Shown: positions 1-13,300 of the stretch, in pieces
How positions within the stretch are numbered: the stretch's first letter is position 1
How the letters are laid out: each line of letters starts with the position of its first letter
Assembly (NCBI RefSeq): GCF_016859285.1
Contig: NC_053413.1
Coordinates: 15,023,501-15,087,500, forward strand
DNA: 64,000 nucleotides
Origin: Xiphias gladius
Lineage: Eukaryota > Chordata > Actinopteri > Istiophoriformes > Xiphiidae
Reading direction: 5' to 3'
The notes under the pieces: generated by a model
Database searches by the model: none
What the model saw: only the letters and a program-made list of their open reading frames with translations
What the model was told of the DNA's origin: nothing
Translations under genes and position numbers: made by a program

Positions 1-1990
1 TGAAGAAGAAAAGAGTTTTTAATCAAAGAGTGCACGGTGGAGAAATATTTTTATAGTCTTTTTTGGTTTTCAGTCCAAAACTATTTAACATACAGCATTT
101 ACTCTGAAAAATTGTTTAAATAATCAGTGCTTTCACAAGCCGCTAAAGCATCAGAACCTTTTTTTGCCGACCGTCAGATAAAACTGCATGTAAATGAACT
201 GTACACTGACTTTAAAGTAACACATTACAGTAACACCGACAAATCACACAAAGATTGTAGATAGTAGTAGCATTAGCGAAAATGCTAATGACCTGTGGCT
301 GGGTCTTCTAAAATAGTACTTAGTAACCTCTGTACCGGCATGGTTACCCATCATAAAAAAGTGGATCCTTACGGAGACAAAGTCCAGAGCTGAATGTTGG
401 TGTGTGAATCAAACATACTCAAAGCCGCTGGGATGATCAGATCTTTTGAAATTTTCTATTCTAAAATCTGTTTTTAAGAAATCAGCTGGCTTTGATTTGA
501 AATAGTCTGCTCATCTCCCTCCTGGCTTAATTTGCCGAGGTTTTCACATTCCAGAGTTTTCTGTTCTGCTGTGATGTATTGGAGGCATGCTATATGTTCT
601 GTATAATTAAGTAGGGAAAACTTGTAGTTAATTTCCTTCAGGCACTTTAATAATGATCATAGCAGGGTTTTGGGTTGTTATACACACATAGTCGTGTGCC
701 ATTATGGTATGTTTCTTAACAGCAGTATGTGGCTCAAACTCAAATTTGCTCAGTTGAGAGAAATTAAAATGTCAGCTTTACCATCTGCCATCAATCTACT
801 GAAAGTACTTTGAAAATCCAGAAGTGTTTTTTCTGCCTCCGCGCTGGCGACAGTTTTTGGGTTGTCCGTCAGGAACGCCTCGAGGGAATTTCGTCAAATG
901 TGGCACAAATTACTGTAACTTTCTTGGTAAGAGGCAATACTGTAATGCATTTTTGTGTACAGTCCACTCACATTCTCTAGTACCGTCAAATAATTACCTA
1001 GGCAGGCAACAAAGCCACATAATCTTTAACTCTCTGTAAACAGATTATCCAGGTTTGAGTCTCTCCATGACACTGAAACCTGGATTAATGTTTTTGCTGT
1101 CATCGTGTCTCTGGTGGTATCAACAGTAAATCTCTAGTGTCACAGGGCATGATTTCAGTGTCATCAAAACATCTGGCAATATGTTTCTAATTCCTAGATA
1201 TCCTTATCTGTCAATTTTTCTTTAGTTTTGCCATCATCAAGGCTCTGAAAAGATACAACTACAGTTTCTGATAAACTGTCCGCTACATTTTTCTTCAAGT
1301 ATGACAACCGATGAAATGTAAAGTAATGGTGTGTGGGAGGTGGTAGCAGTCCATCCCATAGTGCCGCTAATATCTGTAGCCTGATGTGAGACTATCCCAC
1401 ATCATCAGCATCTCGTCTCTGGATCTGTACTAGTGACGTAATTCAAACTGCTCTCACTGTGGAAATAGCAGCACTTCATTTAAGCGTGGAAGGAAGAGTG
1501 CAGACTGTTTTATCCTGTGGGAGTATACGCTTCTTTCTACAACATGTAAATTATATTACTGTGACTTAGGATGCCAGTTTTTTGGTATCCACTAGTATTT
1601 CAAGTGGTACTGGAAGCACATTATTTTTTTCACTGATTCATTCCATTTAATGTTGCGTTGGTGGATATTTTAAATGCTAAGGGCCATTTTTTATTCAGGC
1701 TTTGTTAGTAGAACAAAAAATGAAGTGACTATCCAGAAGTAATGTTTCTGTACAGTATCCTATTGTTCACTTCATGCCCATACTGTGTGAAATGGTGCCC
1801 TCACTAAAAGGAGTCCTTTTCATACATCAGTAGGTATAGTATTTCTATTTGATATGATTTCATGATATCTATTAAAATGTGGAAATACTTCAGTATTTGA
1901 AGCAATGGCAGTGACGAGAACAATTTTTACTTCATTTTTGCATCATTTTGTAATTTTTAATGAATATCACTGAATCAAACACGAAAGCAA
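1..1990. other. Intergenic sequence, no gene seen
   Basis: This AT-rich stretch has only short open frames, with no recognisable domain and no chain of phase-matched exons. It could be intergenic or a long intron or UTR of a gene to the left. The sequence does not decide between these. Confidence 0.5.
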
Positions 1991-1997
1991 GCTAAGC

Positions 1998-2186
1998 CTA
2001 AAAAAAAAAGACCATATCCTCACATACAGTATGCCCTTTCTCTGTGCTGTTGATACAAGCTGGAGAACGCTGTCTAACACGTGGGTCCAAAATCTCCCAT
2101 AGGTGTTCAGTTGGGTTGAGACCTGGTGATTTCTTTTTACATTGGCTCAGCCTGACGCAGAGCACAGGGCAACCAGCACCAGTCAA
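1998..2186 (-). mobile_element. Degenerate Tc1/mariner-like transposase scrap
   Basis: The minus-strand frame contains SPGLNPTEHLWEILDPRVRQ. This matches the conserved C-terminal block of Tc1/mariner transposases (SPDLNPIEHLW type), which carries the third acidic catalytic residue. Only about 25 codons resemble the family. The first two catalytic aspartates and terminal inverted repeats are not visible nearby, so this is a dead fragment. The family assignment rests on this one motif. Confidence 0.5.
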
Positions 2187-3094
2187 AACTGGCTAGTTCC
2201 TTCTGCCTTCTGCTACTCTGTTCCTTATGTGGAAGCTTGTTTTTCTGTGCAAGTATAGATCACACTGCAGTCTGTTCCATCTGTGGTCCCAGGCGCTGAA
2301 TTAGATCATGAAGGAATCAAGACAACAACCATTTTGAATGTCTTATTTTTTTGTTTTGTTTCAGCGATAAAGAATTACAGTATCTTAATACTAAAATGTC
2401 AAAGACTATTACCTGCTCTGTAGATTATAATTTTATATGTATACACTATGTCGCTTAATTTTTGAGCGCACAACAAATCAGTCAATTTTATACATTTTTG
2501 ACAGCCCTACCCATTCAAATCATATGTTCAGAACTCTCTCCATGGCTTTCTTCCAGTTATAACACTTTGGGAAGTCTTCACATTTACAGATAAATGCAAA
2601 TGAAAACAATAATTTGCATATTGTGAAAAATGTGTAGTGATAATTTCTTAATGCTGATTCATTTCTTTTAGGGGCATCTCTGCCCAGGGCAGGTGGTAAT
2701 ACGGTATTACAGCACCTCTCTCAGTGTGTGAATGGAGGTCAGTATAGTGTGAGATAGATGTTAATTTCTTACTGGTGTGTCGGGATGGAAGTAAGTAGGG
2801 CTGGTTAAAGGCAAGATACAGTTTTATTTTTGGGTGATGCTTTATACCTCCTAGTTTACAGTTGAATCTTCTTTTGTGTCTGCAGAACACTTTGAAAAGT
2901 GCTATATAAACAGTTGTTTTTGGCTGGACCGCAACAACGGGACCGGCCTTTTAAACGCCAATGTCGCTGACCTACTGACTGACGGAGTGAATGATGAAGT
3001 TACACCATGGGTAAGCCAGGTGCGTGTTGGAGTTTCCCCATTGGCCGTTGCTCTTTCAAAATGAATTGACGCTAACAATTTCTCTTACATCATC
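2187..3094. other. Intergenic, no supported gene
   Basis: No gene is supported here. A short open frame between an AG at about 2,885 and a GT at about 3,011 could be spliced on paper, but it has no recognisable homology. It starts with the AAGTGCTATATAA-type string that is common at repeat ends. Confidence 0.4.
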
Positions 3095-3720
3095 AGGGGG
3101 TGTTTACAGGCTGTGTTGCCAACTTAGTGCCTTTTTTGCTGAATTTACCGACTTTTCGGACACCTTTGGCAACTTTTTTCTTTCAAAAAAGCACCTAGTG
3201 AAAAATGTAGTGACTTTTTGGACAAACCTTAGCTACTTTCCATGGAAGAGAGTCGCCAGCTCTGCCCTGCGAGTGGGAGTTTGGGTTTCCCTCTGCAGGC
3301 ACACCTCTCTATGCATCTCATTCGATCGACCGCACAGCAGCTGACACAGACGTGAATGAGCTTCCGACTGTCTCTCTGAGTGATCATTTTACAATCTTCT
3401 GTCTGACAACAGAACCAGAAAAAGGTGTAAACGAGAAACACCTTTATTAGGAATTTGGCTTTATTAAAATAGTGTATATGTGAGCACAGAGAGTAGGAGA
3501 GAAGCAAACGGATCAAGGGCTGAAACCAGCTGACACTGGGCAGAATGCAAATGCAACGCGATGATGTCATGAATATGGAAATTCACGTAGTGCATCTTCT
3601 AGCAACATTTAGCGACTGTTCAAGCAGACTTTCATTACTTTCCATTAAAAGTAGTCGTTTACAGCAGTTCCACAACAGTTTTCAACTACGTCCTCAGTTT
3701 TGCAGACATTACACTGTCTG
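3095..3720. repeat. Degenerate interspersed fish repeat
   Basis: The stretch begins with GTTGCCAACTTAGTG and carries repeated variants of the phrase TAGCGACTTTT (about 3,145, 3,210 and 3,605). I recognise this pattern as a dispersed teleost repeat. The boundaries are approximate and no coding capacity remains. The family name is not certain. Confidence 0.45.
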
Positions 3721-3759
3721 GCCATATACTAGGTTTTGACCTAGTCTTATTATTAGGGA

Positions 3760-4085
3760 AGGAATATGCGTGTGGGCTGCCTAATGGCTGAGTCGTTAGC
3801 AATGTGTCCTGGATTTGAATCCAGCCAATTATTCTTTTCTGTGTGGAAAGTGGTTTGCATGTGTCTCCCTATATCTCAGTGCGTTTCCTCCAGGCTCTCA
3901 TACAGTCAAGAAATGCAGGTCAATTGGAGACTCCAAATTGCCTATAGGTGTGTGTCATGTGGTTTGTCCACAGGTGTTAGTCCTATGATGGACTAGCGAC
4001 CTGTCCAGGGTGTTCCCCACCTCTCACCCATTTGTGAGCTGGGAAACACTCCGACCCCGCCGGACTCTGAACATGATAAGTAGAT
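3760..4085 (+). mobile_element. tRNA-derived SINE
   Basis: The head resembles a tRNA promoter, with an A-box-like TGGCTGAGTCGTTAGC at 3,785-3,800 and a B-box-like GGATTTGAATCC at 3,811-3,822. The body has the phrases GTTTCCTCCAGG, CAATTGGAGACTCCAAATTGCC, GATGGACTAGCGACCTGTCC and GGGTGTTCCCCACCTCTC, all typical of an abundant teleost SINE. A second copy in the opposite direction lies in a per2 intron at about 39,640-39,905. The copy is diverged and probably inactive. Confidence 0.75.
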
Positions 4086-5699
4086 TTTGAAAAAGCATAG
4101 AGTGAAGTATTACGGATAGGAAGAAAGATATTGGCTGATTCAACTTTAATGCATTGAATTTATTTTATGGAGCACGGTAGGTCATTGATGCAGAGTTCTC
4201 ACACACAGATGCAAGTTGCAGAAGGTATCATTGATATGCAATGATATGCATTTACAACTTTTAATACATGTTTTAGATATAAGTAATAGACCTTAAGCCT
4301 ACTTAAACTGCAGTATAAATTTGCATTAAAAGCAGATTGCCAAAATAAGAGCACACAGCATGGCATTATTTCAAAGATTGCCACATCAGGCGCAGGCTTT
4401 GCTATTTTTTGACAAAAGAGTAAAAGAATGGATTGATATTACTGGCCGCATAAATTTCACCAATGTTTCTTCTGCATACTGAAAGCCATCCAGAGTTATT
4501 CATTGTTTGCACGGGAATACAGCCCAAGTCCAAGTAAAAAAATATTGATAAAGTGAATGAAATATCCAGCCTCCTCTAATCAGGGCTCTCTGTATCAACT
4601 GTGGGAGTATTTGTTGTAAGTGCGTTCCATTTCAGGTATCTGCCTGAATATAGTGAAAACAAAGAGCTCCCAAGAGGTCAACAAGCTTAAAAAAAAAAAA
4701 AAAAAAAAAAAAAACCATAAAGAAAAGAATCTAGAAAGCCACTAAAGGAAATTTTTACTGGCTTTAGTTGACTAAAAACACACAGGACCTTATTGGCAGT
4801 GAGAACAAAAAGCAGGCTTGGTGTAGCAGCCACTTCAATACACATTTCTGACTTGGCACTATTCCTCGGGGAGTTAATAAACGTTATTGCAGAGGACAGA
4901 AAGAAATGTCAAAATAAGGGTACAAACACATTTTGATAAACAGAGGGGGTGTGAAGCTTATGAATTTCATTACACAATATTTGACTGTGTTATTGGAGTA
5001 ACGGACGTTGGCATCGGTCACCAAACCTTTGCTGCCAAAGGCAAGTCCGTAAATTCACCACTGACAAGGGGTTTGACCAGCAGCTGACATGGGTCCAAAC
5101 CCAGCCACTAGGGGAACAGTTCGACTTTTGACTCACCCCTCTGAGGAAAAGAATTCAAAACTATCCCAAATATTCAGTTGTGATGATAAAAGGTTGGAAC
5201 TGGACAAATGAATATTTTATGTATGTATGTACATACAGTGTGTATTATTTGTATGTATGTTTGTTTCGCCATTGACCTATTAATATGCAAGAACTGGTGT
5301 TTAAATATACTTGGATCTCCATACGCCTTTCAACTTGAACAGAACTTCAAGTTGCACACACAGTATACACATATATAGTGTGTGTGTATGTGTGTGTGAA
5401 CACAACTCTGCAACATGAGATCATGCTCGGGAAGAAAAAACAAAATAGCACACACACAAAAAAAGTGATTTGTTATTTCATATGTATCACAACATGCGAG
5501 ACGCAATGCCGTTGCGAAACAAACACTGAAACATTATCACATTAACATTGCACTGGTTTTTATGTAAGGATGGCGATGAATTAAATAACAGTCACGATCA
5601 AAGACACCTTGTGTTATATCACAGTTGTAGGAGAGTCAAGGAACTTTAATGCTATGTTAATGATTGCGCACCAAATGGTTCACACACATTGGCCACACA
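4086..5699. other. Intergenic with simple repeats
   Basis: This stretch holds a 26-base poly(A) at 4,689-4,714, a TATG/TGTA-rich patch at 5,218-5,262 and a short TG run near 5,380-5,398. No gene is evident. The last few hundred bases lead into the per2 promoter. Confidence 0.5.
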
Positions 5700-5841
5700 C
5701 ACACACTTGTATAACCGTTTAGATAACAGTCGGCCGTGCTGAGCCGCTGAGAGCCAACCATCGGCACCGCTTCATTCACCGGCAGCTGCCTCGTAGTGAT
5801 TTGCTCTCGCCTCCCTCACGCCGGCGGTAGCCGTGGGTTTC

Positions 5842-5870
5842 CACGTGAAAACTGTGACATCCTTATGTAA
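5842..5870 (+). promoter_or_regulatory. per2: E-box plus D-box, period2 light-responsive module
   Basis: A canonical E-box CACGTG (5,842-5,847) lies 15 bases before a perfect palindromic D-box TTATGTAA (5,863-5,870). In zebrafish, light induction of period2 depends on a short promoter module made of one E-box (CLOCK/BMAL) and one D-box (PAR-bZIP factors such as TEF). That module is conserved among vertebrate period2 promoters. The motifs are seen directly. Light responsiveness in this species is inferred. Confidence 0.8.
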
Positions 5871-6749
5871 AGCGACTGACTGCGCTGGCGACCAGTAGCA
5901 GCGCGGAGCGGCAGTTACCGTAACCGCCCCCCTGGAGGCAGGGCGCGTCGATTGGTTCAGACCGCCGTGAGCCGGAGACGGGCAGCCCCCGGGACCAATG
6001 GGCGCGGAGCCGGCGGTGGATTGGGGGGTGGGGCTTAGGGAGGAGCTCGAAATGAGGTCACTGCCTCCGCTGGAGATCCAGGGCACAGTCCCGGTGTGTG
6101 TGGAAACCTGAACGGGCAGAAAGCAGTGTGTCAGACCAGCCTAGGACCGGCGGCACTCGTACGCTGCATGTGGTCGGGATTCAACAAGAAATACCTTCAG
6201 AAACAAGCTCTTCTTTAACGGAGACACCGGGAACCGTGGAGGATCTGCCTTTTCGTGAGGTTGGTGCAGTTCACTTGTTCGCGCGAGCTCTGGCGTCCAG
6301 CATCGGCGTCGTTGTGTGTTTCTAAAAGGTTGTCAAATGAAGATAACGACACCGTTCGCGTAAAACACCGTGTTAGTGGCAATCGTGGAAGTTGCATAAC
6401 TGTGTCAGCGCGAGCGTCGGTCCCGGTCACTAGACTACCGTAGAGTCCAACGAGCTACTAGCCCTGCCCACATGACAGCGGGGACGCGAGTCCGTCCGCC
6501 GGGGAATAAACCCCTCCGAGCCGTAGACTCGAATACCGCGGCCGGTCCGCGCCGTACGGGACTTAGATTTCCTGCAAGGAGGGTAAATGCACTCTAACGT
6601 GGGGCCGATGGTGTGTGACGTCGCGGCAGAGTTGTCGGAGTTGACGTGGGGGGGGGCGACCGCGGTCGTGGTGGAGACCGGTCCCATATGGTGCATTGTA
6701 GACGTGCTTTCTGGTGCCGCCGTCACACGAAAACTCCGGCATAACGCCT

Positions 6750-6757
6750 TATATAAA
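6750..6757 (+). promoter_or_regulatory. TATA-like box, possible second per2 promoter
   Basis: TATATAAA occurs inside the CpG-rich block, where a TATA start site would fall at about 6,780. A short exon from there could end at CACG|GTAATG (6,943). It may define an alternative per2 first exon downstream of the E/D-box promoter. There is no transcript evidence. Confidence 0.35.
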
Positions 6758-7142
6758 GAGTCTGCCGCGGCAGCACATGGCGCGAGTTCGCATGCAGCGC
6801 CGATTGGGGAGTTTGCGAGCCGCGGCTCTCCCCCCCGAGGAGACCGCCGGACGCGCTGCGGTGCTTGCGTCGGGCGGTTTGGGCAGAAGAGAGAAAAATC
6901 CTCACGTTAGGGATGGACTGCCTCTTGGACGCACTCATTCACGGTAATGGGCTTTGACAGTGGCGATTGTTCAGTGTGGCTGAAGTGAGTAGTGAGTCTT
7001 TCCTTTTTGTTGAAGTTTACTTCTTGATGCACAACAGACGTTGGGCAGGGGTACTCTTGTAAGGCTGTAGTTACAACCTCGCAGGGAAGATAATTAACTA
7101 CCGGCAAAGTATCGGGTTACATCCTTCATGCTGTTGTCCTCC

Positions 7143-7339
7143 AAAAAATCTCGTATCTCCAAAAAAAACTGTGTAGTTTTAGCCTGATGACAAAGCATTT
7201 TTTTTTATTTTTATTTTTTTACATTATGTAAAGGGTTTTAATACTAGGGTTTAGAGATTTTTCTTAGCCTGTGTAGCAAAGTCATAATCTGAAAACCTGA
7301 ATATCCCTTCAAAACTGGAGATACGAGTTTTTTTTTTTT
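7143..7339. repeat. MITE-like element with terminal inverted repeats
   Basis: AAAAAATCTCGTATCTCC at 7,143-7,160 is mirrored by GGAGATACGAGTTTTTT at 7,317-7,333. This gives about 17-bp inverted ends around an AT-rich, non-coding core of roughly 195 bp. The structure fits a miniature inverted-repeat element in the first per2 intron. The family is not identified. Confidence 0.6.
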
Positions 7340-10300
7340 ACCTGGCATGGACAGTGTCAAGCATCGCTGGGGTTCAAACACAATCATTTACATGATTAAA
7401 ATACTGCCTACTGCTCAGTGTATTGATAATGACGCCCTCTCAAGGCAGCCCCTTTTACTTTTGATACCGGTTTGCATTTTACTTCTACTACTTGTTTGCT
7501 GTTTTCTATTGTCATTTTTATTTATTAACGGAGGTGTTGCCGGCCCAAATAGGAGGGGGTTGAACAGATGAATTAAAAGTCATGGCATATTTGTGCATGG
7601 TTCCTGGTCACTTTGGTTCAAAACTCTGCCTCAAGCAACATAAAGCCAAGTCAAGAAAGAAATAATCAGAAAATCGAGTGTTGGGGTTACAGATGTGGCT
7701 AGGATGTGTTTAAGCTTGAAATTAAATTTTGCACTTAATCCTTTCGATAAAAGGGTCAGTATTTAGCATTGAAAGATGGAACTTAATTTAACAGTGATTC
7801 TCTGTGTTAGACACCATTAAGCAGTCCAGCACAATGCAGTATATCAGCAACGAGTCTGATGTGGTGAGAGACATACTGAGGTTTCCCCTTTTTGACTGGA
7901 GAGGGAGGAGACAGGGTGACTGCCGCATGTACGGCTGGCGAGGGAGAAGTCATTTAGATGTGTTCATCTTACTGTTCTCACTATATCTTATTGCGGTCAG
8001 TGGGAGGTTTGGCATCGCGCCGGTTACAAATTTCCCTGCCCAAAATTGCAGCGTGAGAAGAGGGTGCTCGCAAATGACTTTTTTTCTACTTATAGTCGGG
8101 CAAACTTTATTCAAGGACTGAATTGTTGCTCTCAAAGCAGATCATGTTACATGAGAGTCTAGCATACCCTGGTTTTTCTAATGCAGACATTTTTAACCGT
8201 TGTGTTTCTAATTGGGAGGCTGCCAAAGCATCTATGCAGCAGTTGGTTTGGATTATATCTTATCCTGTCAGTCTGCTGCTTTATGTAGAGTTCTCTAACT
8301 GAACTCTGGTGGTCTAGGAATTGAGAAAGAAAAAAGACAAAGTTAATCCTCGCTCTGTAATTGGACGGTTCCTTCTCAATCTGAACGCGAAGGTTTCTGT
8401 CCCCCTTTTTAGCCACTTGGAAAATGGATAAAGCCTTATGTGGTCTTGGAAGGCGCAATTCAGTGTGCAGAGTGCAGTGTGCATCTGATCCATATGGCTA
8501 TTGAAGATGTCATTGAGGATAGATGTAGGTCAGCGAAGGAGGAAACAAGCAACAGAGCAACCTCAGCCATGTCTTCACGTGAAAAAACTCGCGGCACTCG
8601 TTTCCTCTAAGGATTACAGAATAAAAACTATGTTTGCTTACATAAAAGAATCCAGATTACTATGATAAATCGCATTAAAGTAGGAAAAAATAATAACAAG
8701 TATGAGGCAATAGACTGATAAAACACCAGATTACACAGTGATGGTCTGGAAGCAGATTTACAAAGTACACACACTTTAGAGACTTGGTTAAAGGTTTAGT
8801 AATCAGTAATCTAGTAACGAGGTTTCTTCGGCAGAAGTCTGCCTATGTTGCGTACAGAAGACATGTTTTCTTTGTTTTTTTTCCATTTACATGATGTTTC
8901 ACAAAAGTAAAAGTGTATCACTGACAGATATTTAAGAGTTTATTTTCTTGGAGCAAAAATTATATTAATGCTGTTAAGTGTGCCTGTCAGACTTAGAGCA
9001 GGTGAACATTTTCTTAATTTATGCCGATGAGATATCCAAGTTTTTTGTATCAAGACTGAAGCAAAGTTTTCCGAGTTCATTTTTGTCTTAACACAAACTG
9101 TAGCATAGGAACCTTGTTTGAATAAGAAACATTCATAAAATAAGATTATGAATTACATCAGGAAATGTCTAATCAAAGACGAAGTAAATAAGACCAAAAA
9201 TCTGCCAAAGCTATCGGTGCTGACTGTTGGTACTGAAATTGGATACCCAGCTGTAATTGGAGTTTTTAAAGCCATTGTTGCAGTTTGTGTGCTTCACTTT
9301 CTAGCGTTGATCTCAGCGGTTTCTCAGTAACTGGACCTGGCAGGGGAGTCGCTACGTGACCTAAGAGATGCAGTCGCTTTTGGGGTAACGTGCTGTAATA
9401 ACTGTAAACGAAGCTGCGGGGTTGCACTCAAGTTTTCGCTAAACTTTAAAGTCTCCCTAAAATTTGAGTCCACTGCACAAGATGGTGACTACACGCTGTC
9501 ATTGATAAAATGAATTCTTCCAAGATGATGCCCAGCTATAAAACTGCAGCCACTTCAGCATGGTTGTATAAGATCATACATAGATTATGTATTGTGTAAC
9601 ACATTAGATAATATGATCAGACTACTTTGAAATAAATATTTTTTACGATGGACAAAAGAGAACTGGAATGTTTTTTTATTTGGAATTACAACTTATACAA
9701 TTCATGAGACAATGAAGTGGTAGATTAAAGCATGAATGAATTCTCAGCAGGTCTTTTATTTGGTGCAACTGCATGATCTGTCCCTTCCAGAGAGGGAGCT
9801 GTTTTTAAAACTAGAACCTCTGAACCCATAGCCTCTCTGTTTGATGCCTAATTTCTACCTTACATGTTATAAACTGTAGTTAGGTCAGGGTGAAATGGTT
9901 TAAATCAATGTGTCAATACTGAAATATTCATTTATTCATATATGCAGTAATGAAAGCCTCAGGAAGCCAGTTGATATTGACAATATGCTGCTGAGACCAA
10001 AAATTAAAAATTCATTTGAGCACAGACAGAAGAATTTAACTGTTTTGAATGTAAAAATCTTGAGTCTCTGCCCATCATATCTACCTAACATAATTAATTT
10101 TTGTCTTTGTCTTTTTTTCTAGTACTGGCTGCAAATAGTTCCTTTTTACAAATTGTATTTGCAGCATTGCAAGGTTAAATTGTCTGGGTAAGGTAAAGGT
10201 TTCAGTCATTCATCAATAAATCTTCTGTTTAGAAAAAGGATATGGCAAGCCCGTTTCTTACATTACATTAAGATTTCAAGAAGATCTGGGTATTTCTTGT

Positions 10301-13300
10301 AGTCACTTGTGGCAGTCATTGAGATCTACAGCAACTTGGAAAACAGGGATGAGACAGATGAAGATCACAGGCCCCCTTTCCAACAGTCTAGGAAAGCCGC
10401 ATTCGCCACCACAGTGGTGGCTAGACCTAAGAACGTAAACAAATACAATCACATTTTAATTTCCAACCTTAGCTTTAATGATTATAAGCCCTGTCTGAAA
10501 GTAGTGTCCCAACTTTTTACAAAGAAAAAGTGATTTATTTTAAATCATCTCTTAAAGTCTCCTAAGATCCTCATTGTAGGATGTAACTGCTTCTTAGACC
10601 TGCTACCAGACACCATGCATTTTGACAGGGAAAGCATCATAACTGACATTTCAATGCGTCATGGCCAGTGTTTATGGGTCTGGTGACTGACTGAAAAGTG
10701 GTTTTCTTAGTGGGGGCACAGGAAATTTACAATGCTCTTTTCTCTGCTTCCTTCCCTGCAGCAGCAGCTCAGCAGGATGAAATAGATTTAGTTCTTGACA
10801 GGAAAAAAAGTGAAGAAAAAAAACAAACGTGTTGATTTACCCTCAGATAACCCCTACTACCAAGGTAGCCTGGACATTTATAAACTCTAATCAAAAATAG
10901 TAAGCAGGTGGTTTTCAAAAGATAAATGTTCAGTATAAAACACTGTTAAGGACTTCAATTGTATGCTGTTTATCGGCTGTTCTTGTTTATTATCTTGAAG
11001 CCATTTGAGTGAGTCATCAATTTTGAGTAAGATCTATGTTTCTGTCAACACAGGTCTTTGGTGAATCCGTATAATAAACCATCTCATGCATTTTTGGGTG
11101 TTGCTGGAGTAAATATTTGATTCCATTCTTGGTACTGGAACATCATGTACCATGCACGGGCCAAACAAGCCAGACCTATTCTGCAGAAAATAGCTTAATC
11201 ACAAAGCTGATCTAAAGTGCTGCATTCTGCGCAGAATCCAAGTCATTGCCAAACTCATTGCTCCATTTAGCTTACCACGCTCACCTACTGTATGCTTTTC
11301 TTGATTGTCGTGGTAGTGTTTCCACCGTATGCTGACCCATTTCACACAGCAGCAGGGACGAAAAAAAACCCCTACTGTGCAGCAGGTCAGTGACAGCAGA
11401 CATGGCTATGAGTTCACGGCTTGCTACCAACTGGCACAGGGCCCCCGGATAAGTTAATTATTAATGGACGTATTTTACTGCAGTCACTTAGCCATAAAGT
11501 TTTGGCAAAATCATGACATCGCCATCCGAGTTCCAGGTCGTCAGCTGCACACAGGCACTGAACGTTACTGTATAAGTAACCAGCTTTTAAAGACAAATTC
11601 AGGAACACACATCAATGCATGCAGCTTTATGTACCTTACCCACCATTTGTAGAATTGTTCATTTGAGCCAGTTTTGCTTCTTTGGTCTTCAGTTTTTTTT
11701 GTCCAGGTTTTTGTATGTAGTATATTGTTAACTGCCTGACTACGTTCCCAAACTGTACTTTACTTGTGAGTCGAGTCTGTATTATTATTTGGCTTATGTG
11801 TGCTTTTTCTGTTGAACTCAAGCTCTGAACCTATTGATTAGGTACACTATAAATAGAAATCAAGGGAGGATCCCGGGGTTGCGATCTTTAATACTTTAAA
11901 ATGTTCAATAAAAACATTCTTAAAAATTAAACAAGGTTGCTGACAAATCCGGTGTTTTAAAAATACTCCCATAACAAGGAGAGATATTAAACATTGAGGC
12001 ATAAGTTTATCAAGGCTTTTTGCATCAACACCAACCCCGCTTCCAAATCCACTTATTGAATCTGAATCCTTTCGAATCTCTTATCAAGTCTTTTTAAGTA
12101 GTTTGTTTGGTCTGTTACAAAAATGTACTGTTTATTTCACTCAGCAGAGTAACAAAACACAGTTTAACTGTCTTGTGTACAGAAAGAAAGAAGTCGATAT
12201 TTAAGAATCTAGCTTCTTCCAGTCATGTTAATAACACAATTTGTGATTTTAATCGTGATTATGGGACCAATTGCCATACAAGCACGACACTGATACTAAA
12301 TACAAACTAAGTCACCGTCAAACCCAGACCATTAATATTCTGCTACGCTGACAGGTTTTAGAGCTGTCCCCACAAGTTTTGTCACTGCTCTGTGACATCC
12401 ATTAACCCTCAGTTTTCCTTTTGCTTTTGCTGCTTTTTGCTCCTCACTGGGGGACTGTGCTGTTGCTGTAGAGCACGTAGAAACCAAAGTAAAAACAACA
12501 CAGTGAAAGGAATATTAATTGTACTTTATCATTCTGTGAATATCAATTAAGTAAATCATTGACGTTCTGCATGCACAACGCTCTTACCGTTACCAGAAGG
12601 TGAACTCATTGTTGTACCGCTACAGGTCACAAAATCTGACGGGTCACAGATTAAGGTTTAACAACAGCAGTAGGCTGAGGCTGAGCACTTCTTTTTTTTT
12701 TTAACTATACCAATGCCTGTAGCGTCAGAAAGAGGCAAAACAGACTAACTAAAGAGATTAAGTAAATGTGAATCACAGTTTAAATTAGAGATTAGTCAGC
12801 TCTTGAGTTTAACGAATCTAGGTATTTTACCAACTTGGAACCACATCCAAAATTGAACTGGCTATGGGAAACCAGCCGTAGTTATGAAGCATTTGCTGCC
12901 TTTCCAGCATTACATACTCACATACTGTACACACAGTGTAACTCACAGCTTTCAACAGATCATTAACAAATCAACAGACAACATGAACGTCACACAAGGT
13001 AAAGCCTACGTAACTTGCATGGGCTTGACACACAAGACTAACTTGGAGAGACTATATAAACACACATACACATCTCCATAGAGCTCAGGGGAATTAAGGA
13101 CGGCATAGAGCTCTGTGTCCTAAGGGTAGAAGTGATAGAATTAAATAGAAATTTTTCCATTGCAGGTCAGAGAGAAAGGTATGCCAGCACCTAGTCAAGT
13201 TATCACTGGAAAACAGGCAGGCCGGAGGTTATACTTGGACGATTTGTGGCTTTCGTGTGACTGTAAAATGTTACCCAGGAACAGGATTACTTGAGTGATT

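Larger units (their letters stand above)
5700..6950 (+). promoter_or_regulatory. per2: CpG-rich per2 promoter and 5' exon region
   Basis: Base composition shifts abruptly from AT-rich flanks to CpG-rich sequence here, about 8 kb upstream of the first per2 coding exon. The block holds the E-box/D-box pair at 5,842-5,870, a CRE-like TGACGTC at 6,616-6,622 and a TATA-like box at 6,750-6,757. Several possible exon 1 donors are present, including GG|GTAAAT near 6,582 and CACG|GTAATG at 6,943/6,944. The transcription start cannot be fixed from sequence alone. The assignment to per2 rests on orientation, position and the motif pair. Confidence 0.7.

Noticed and set aside
2882..3010. Open frame between a TCTGCAG acceptor and a TGG|GTAAGC donor
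   Set aside because: It looks like an exon on paper but has no recognisable homology, no partner exons and a repeat-like 5' part. It lies next to an interspersed repeat.
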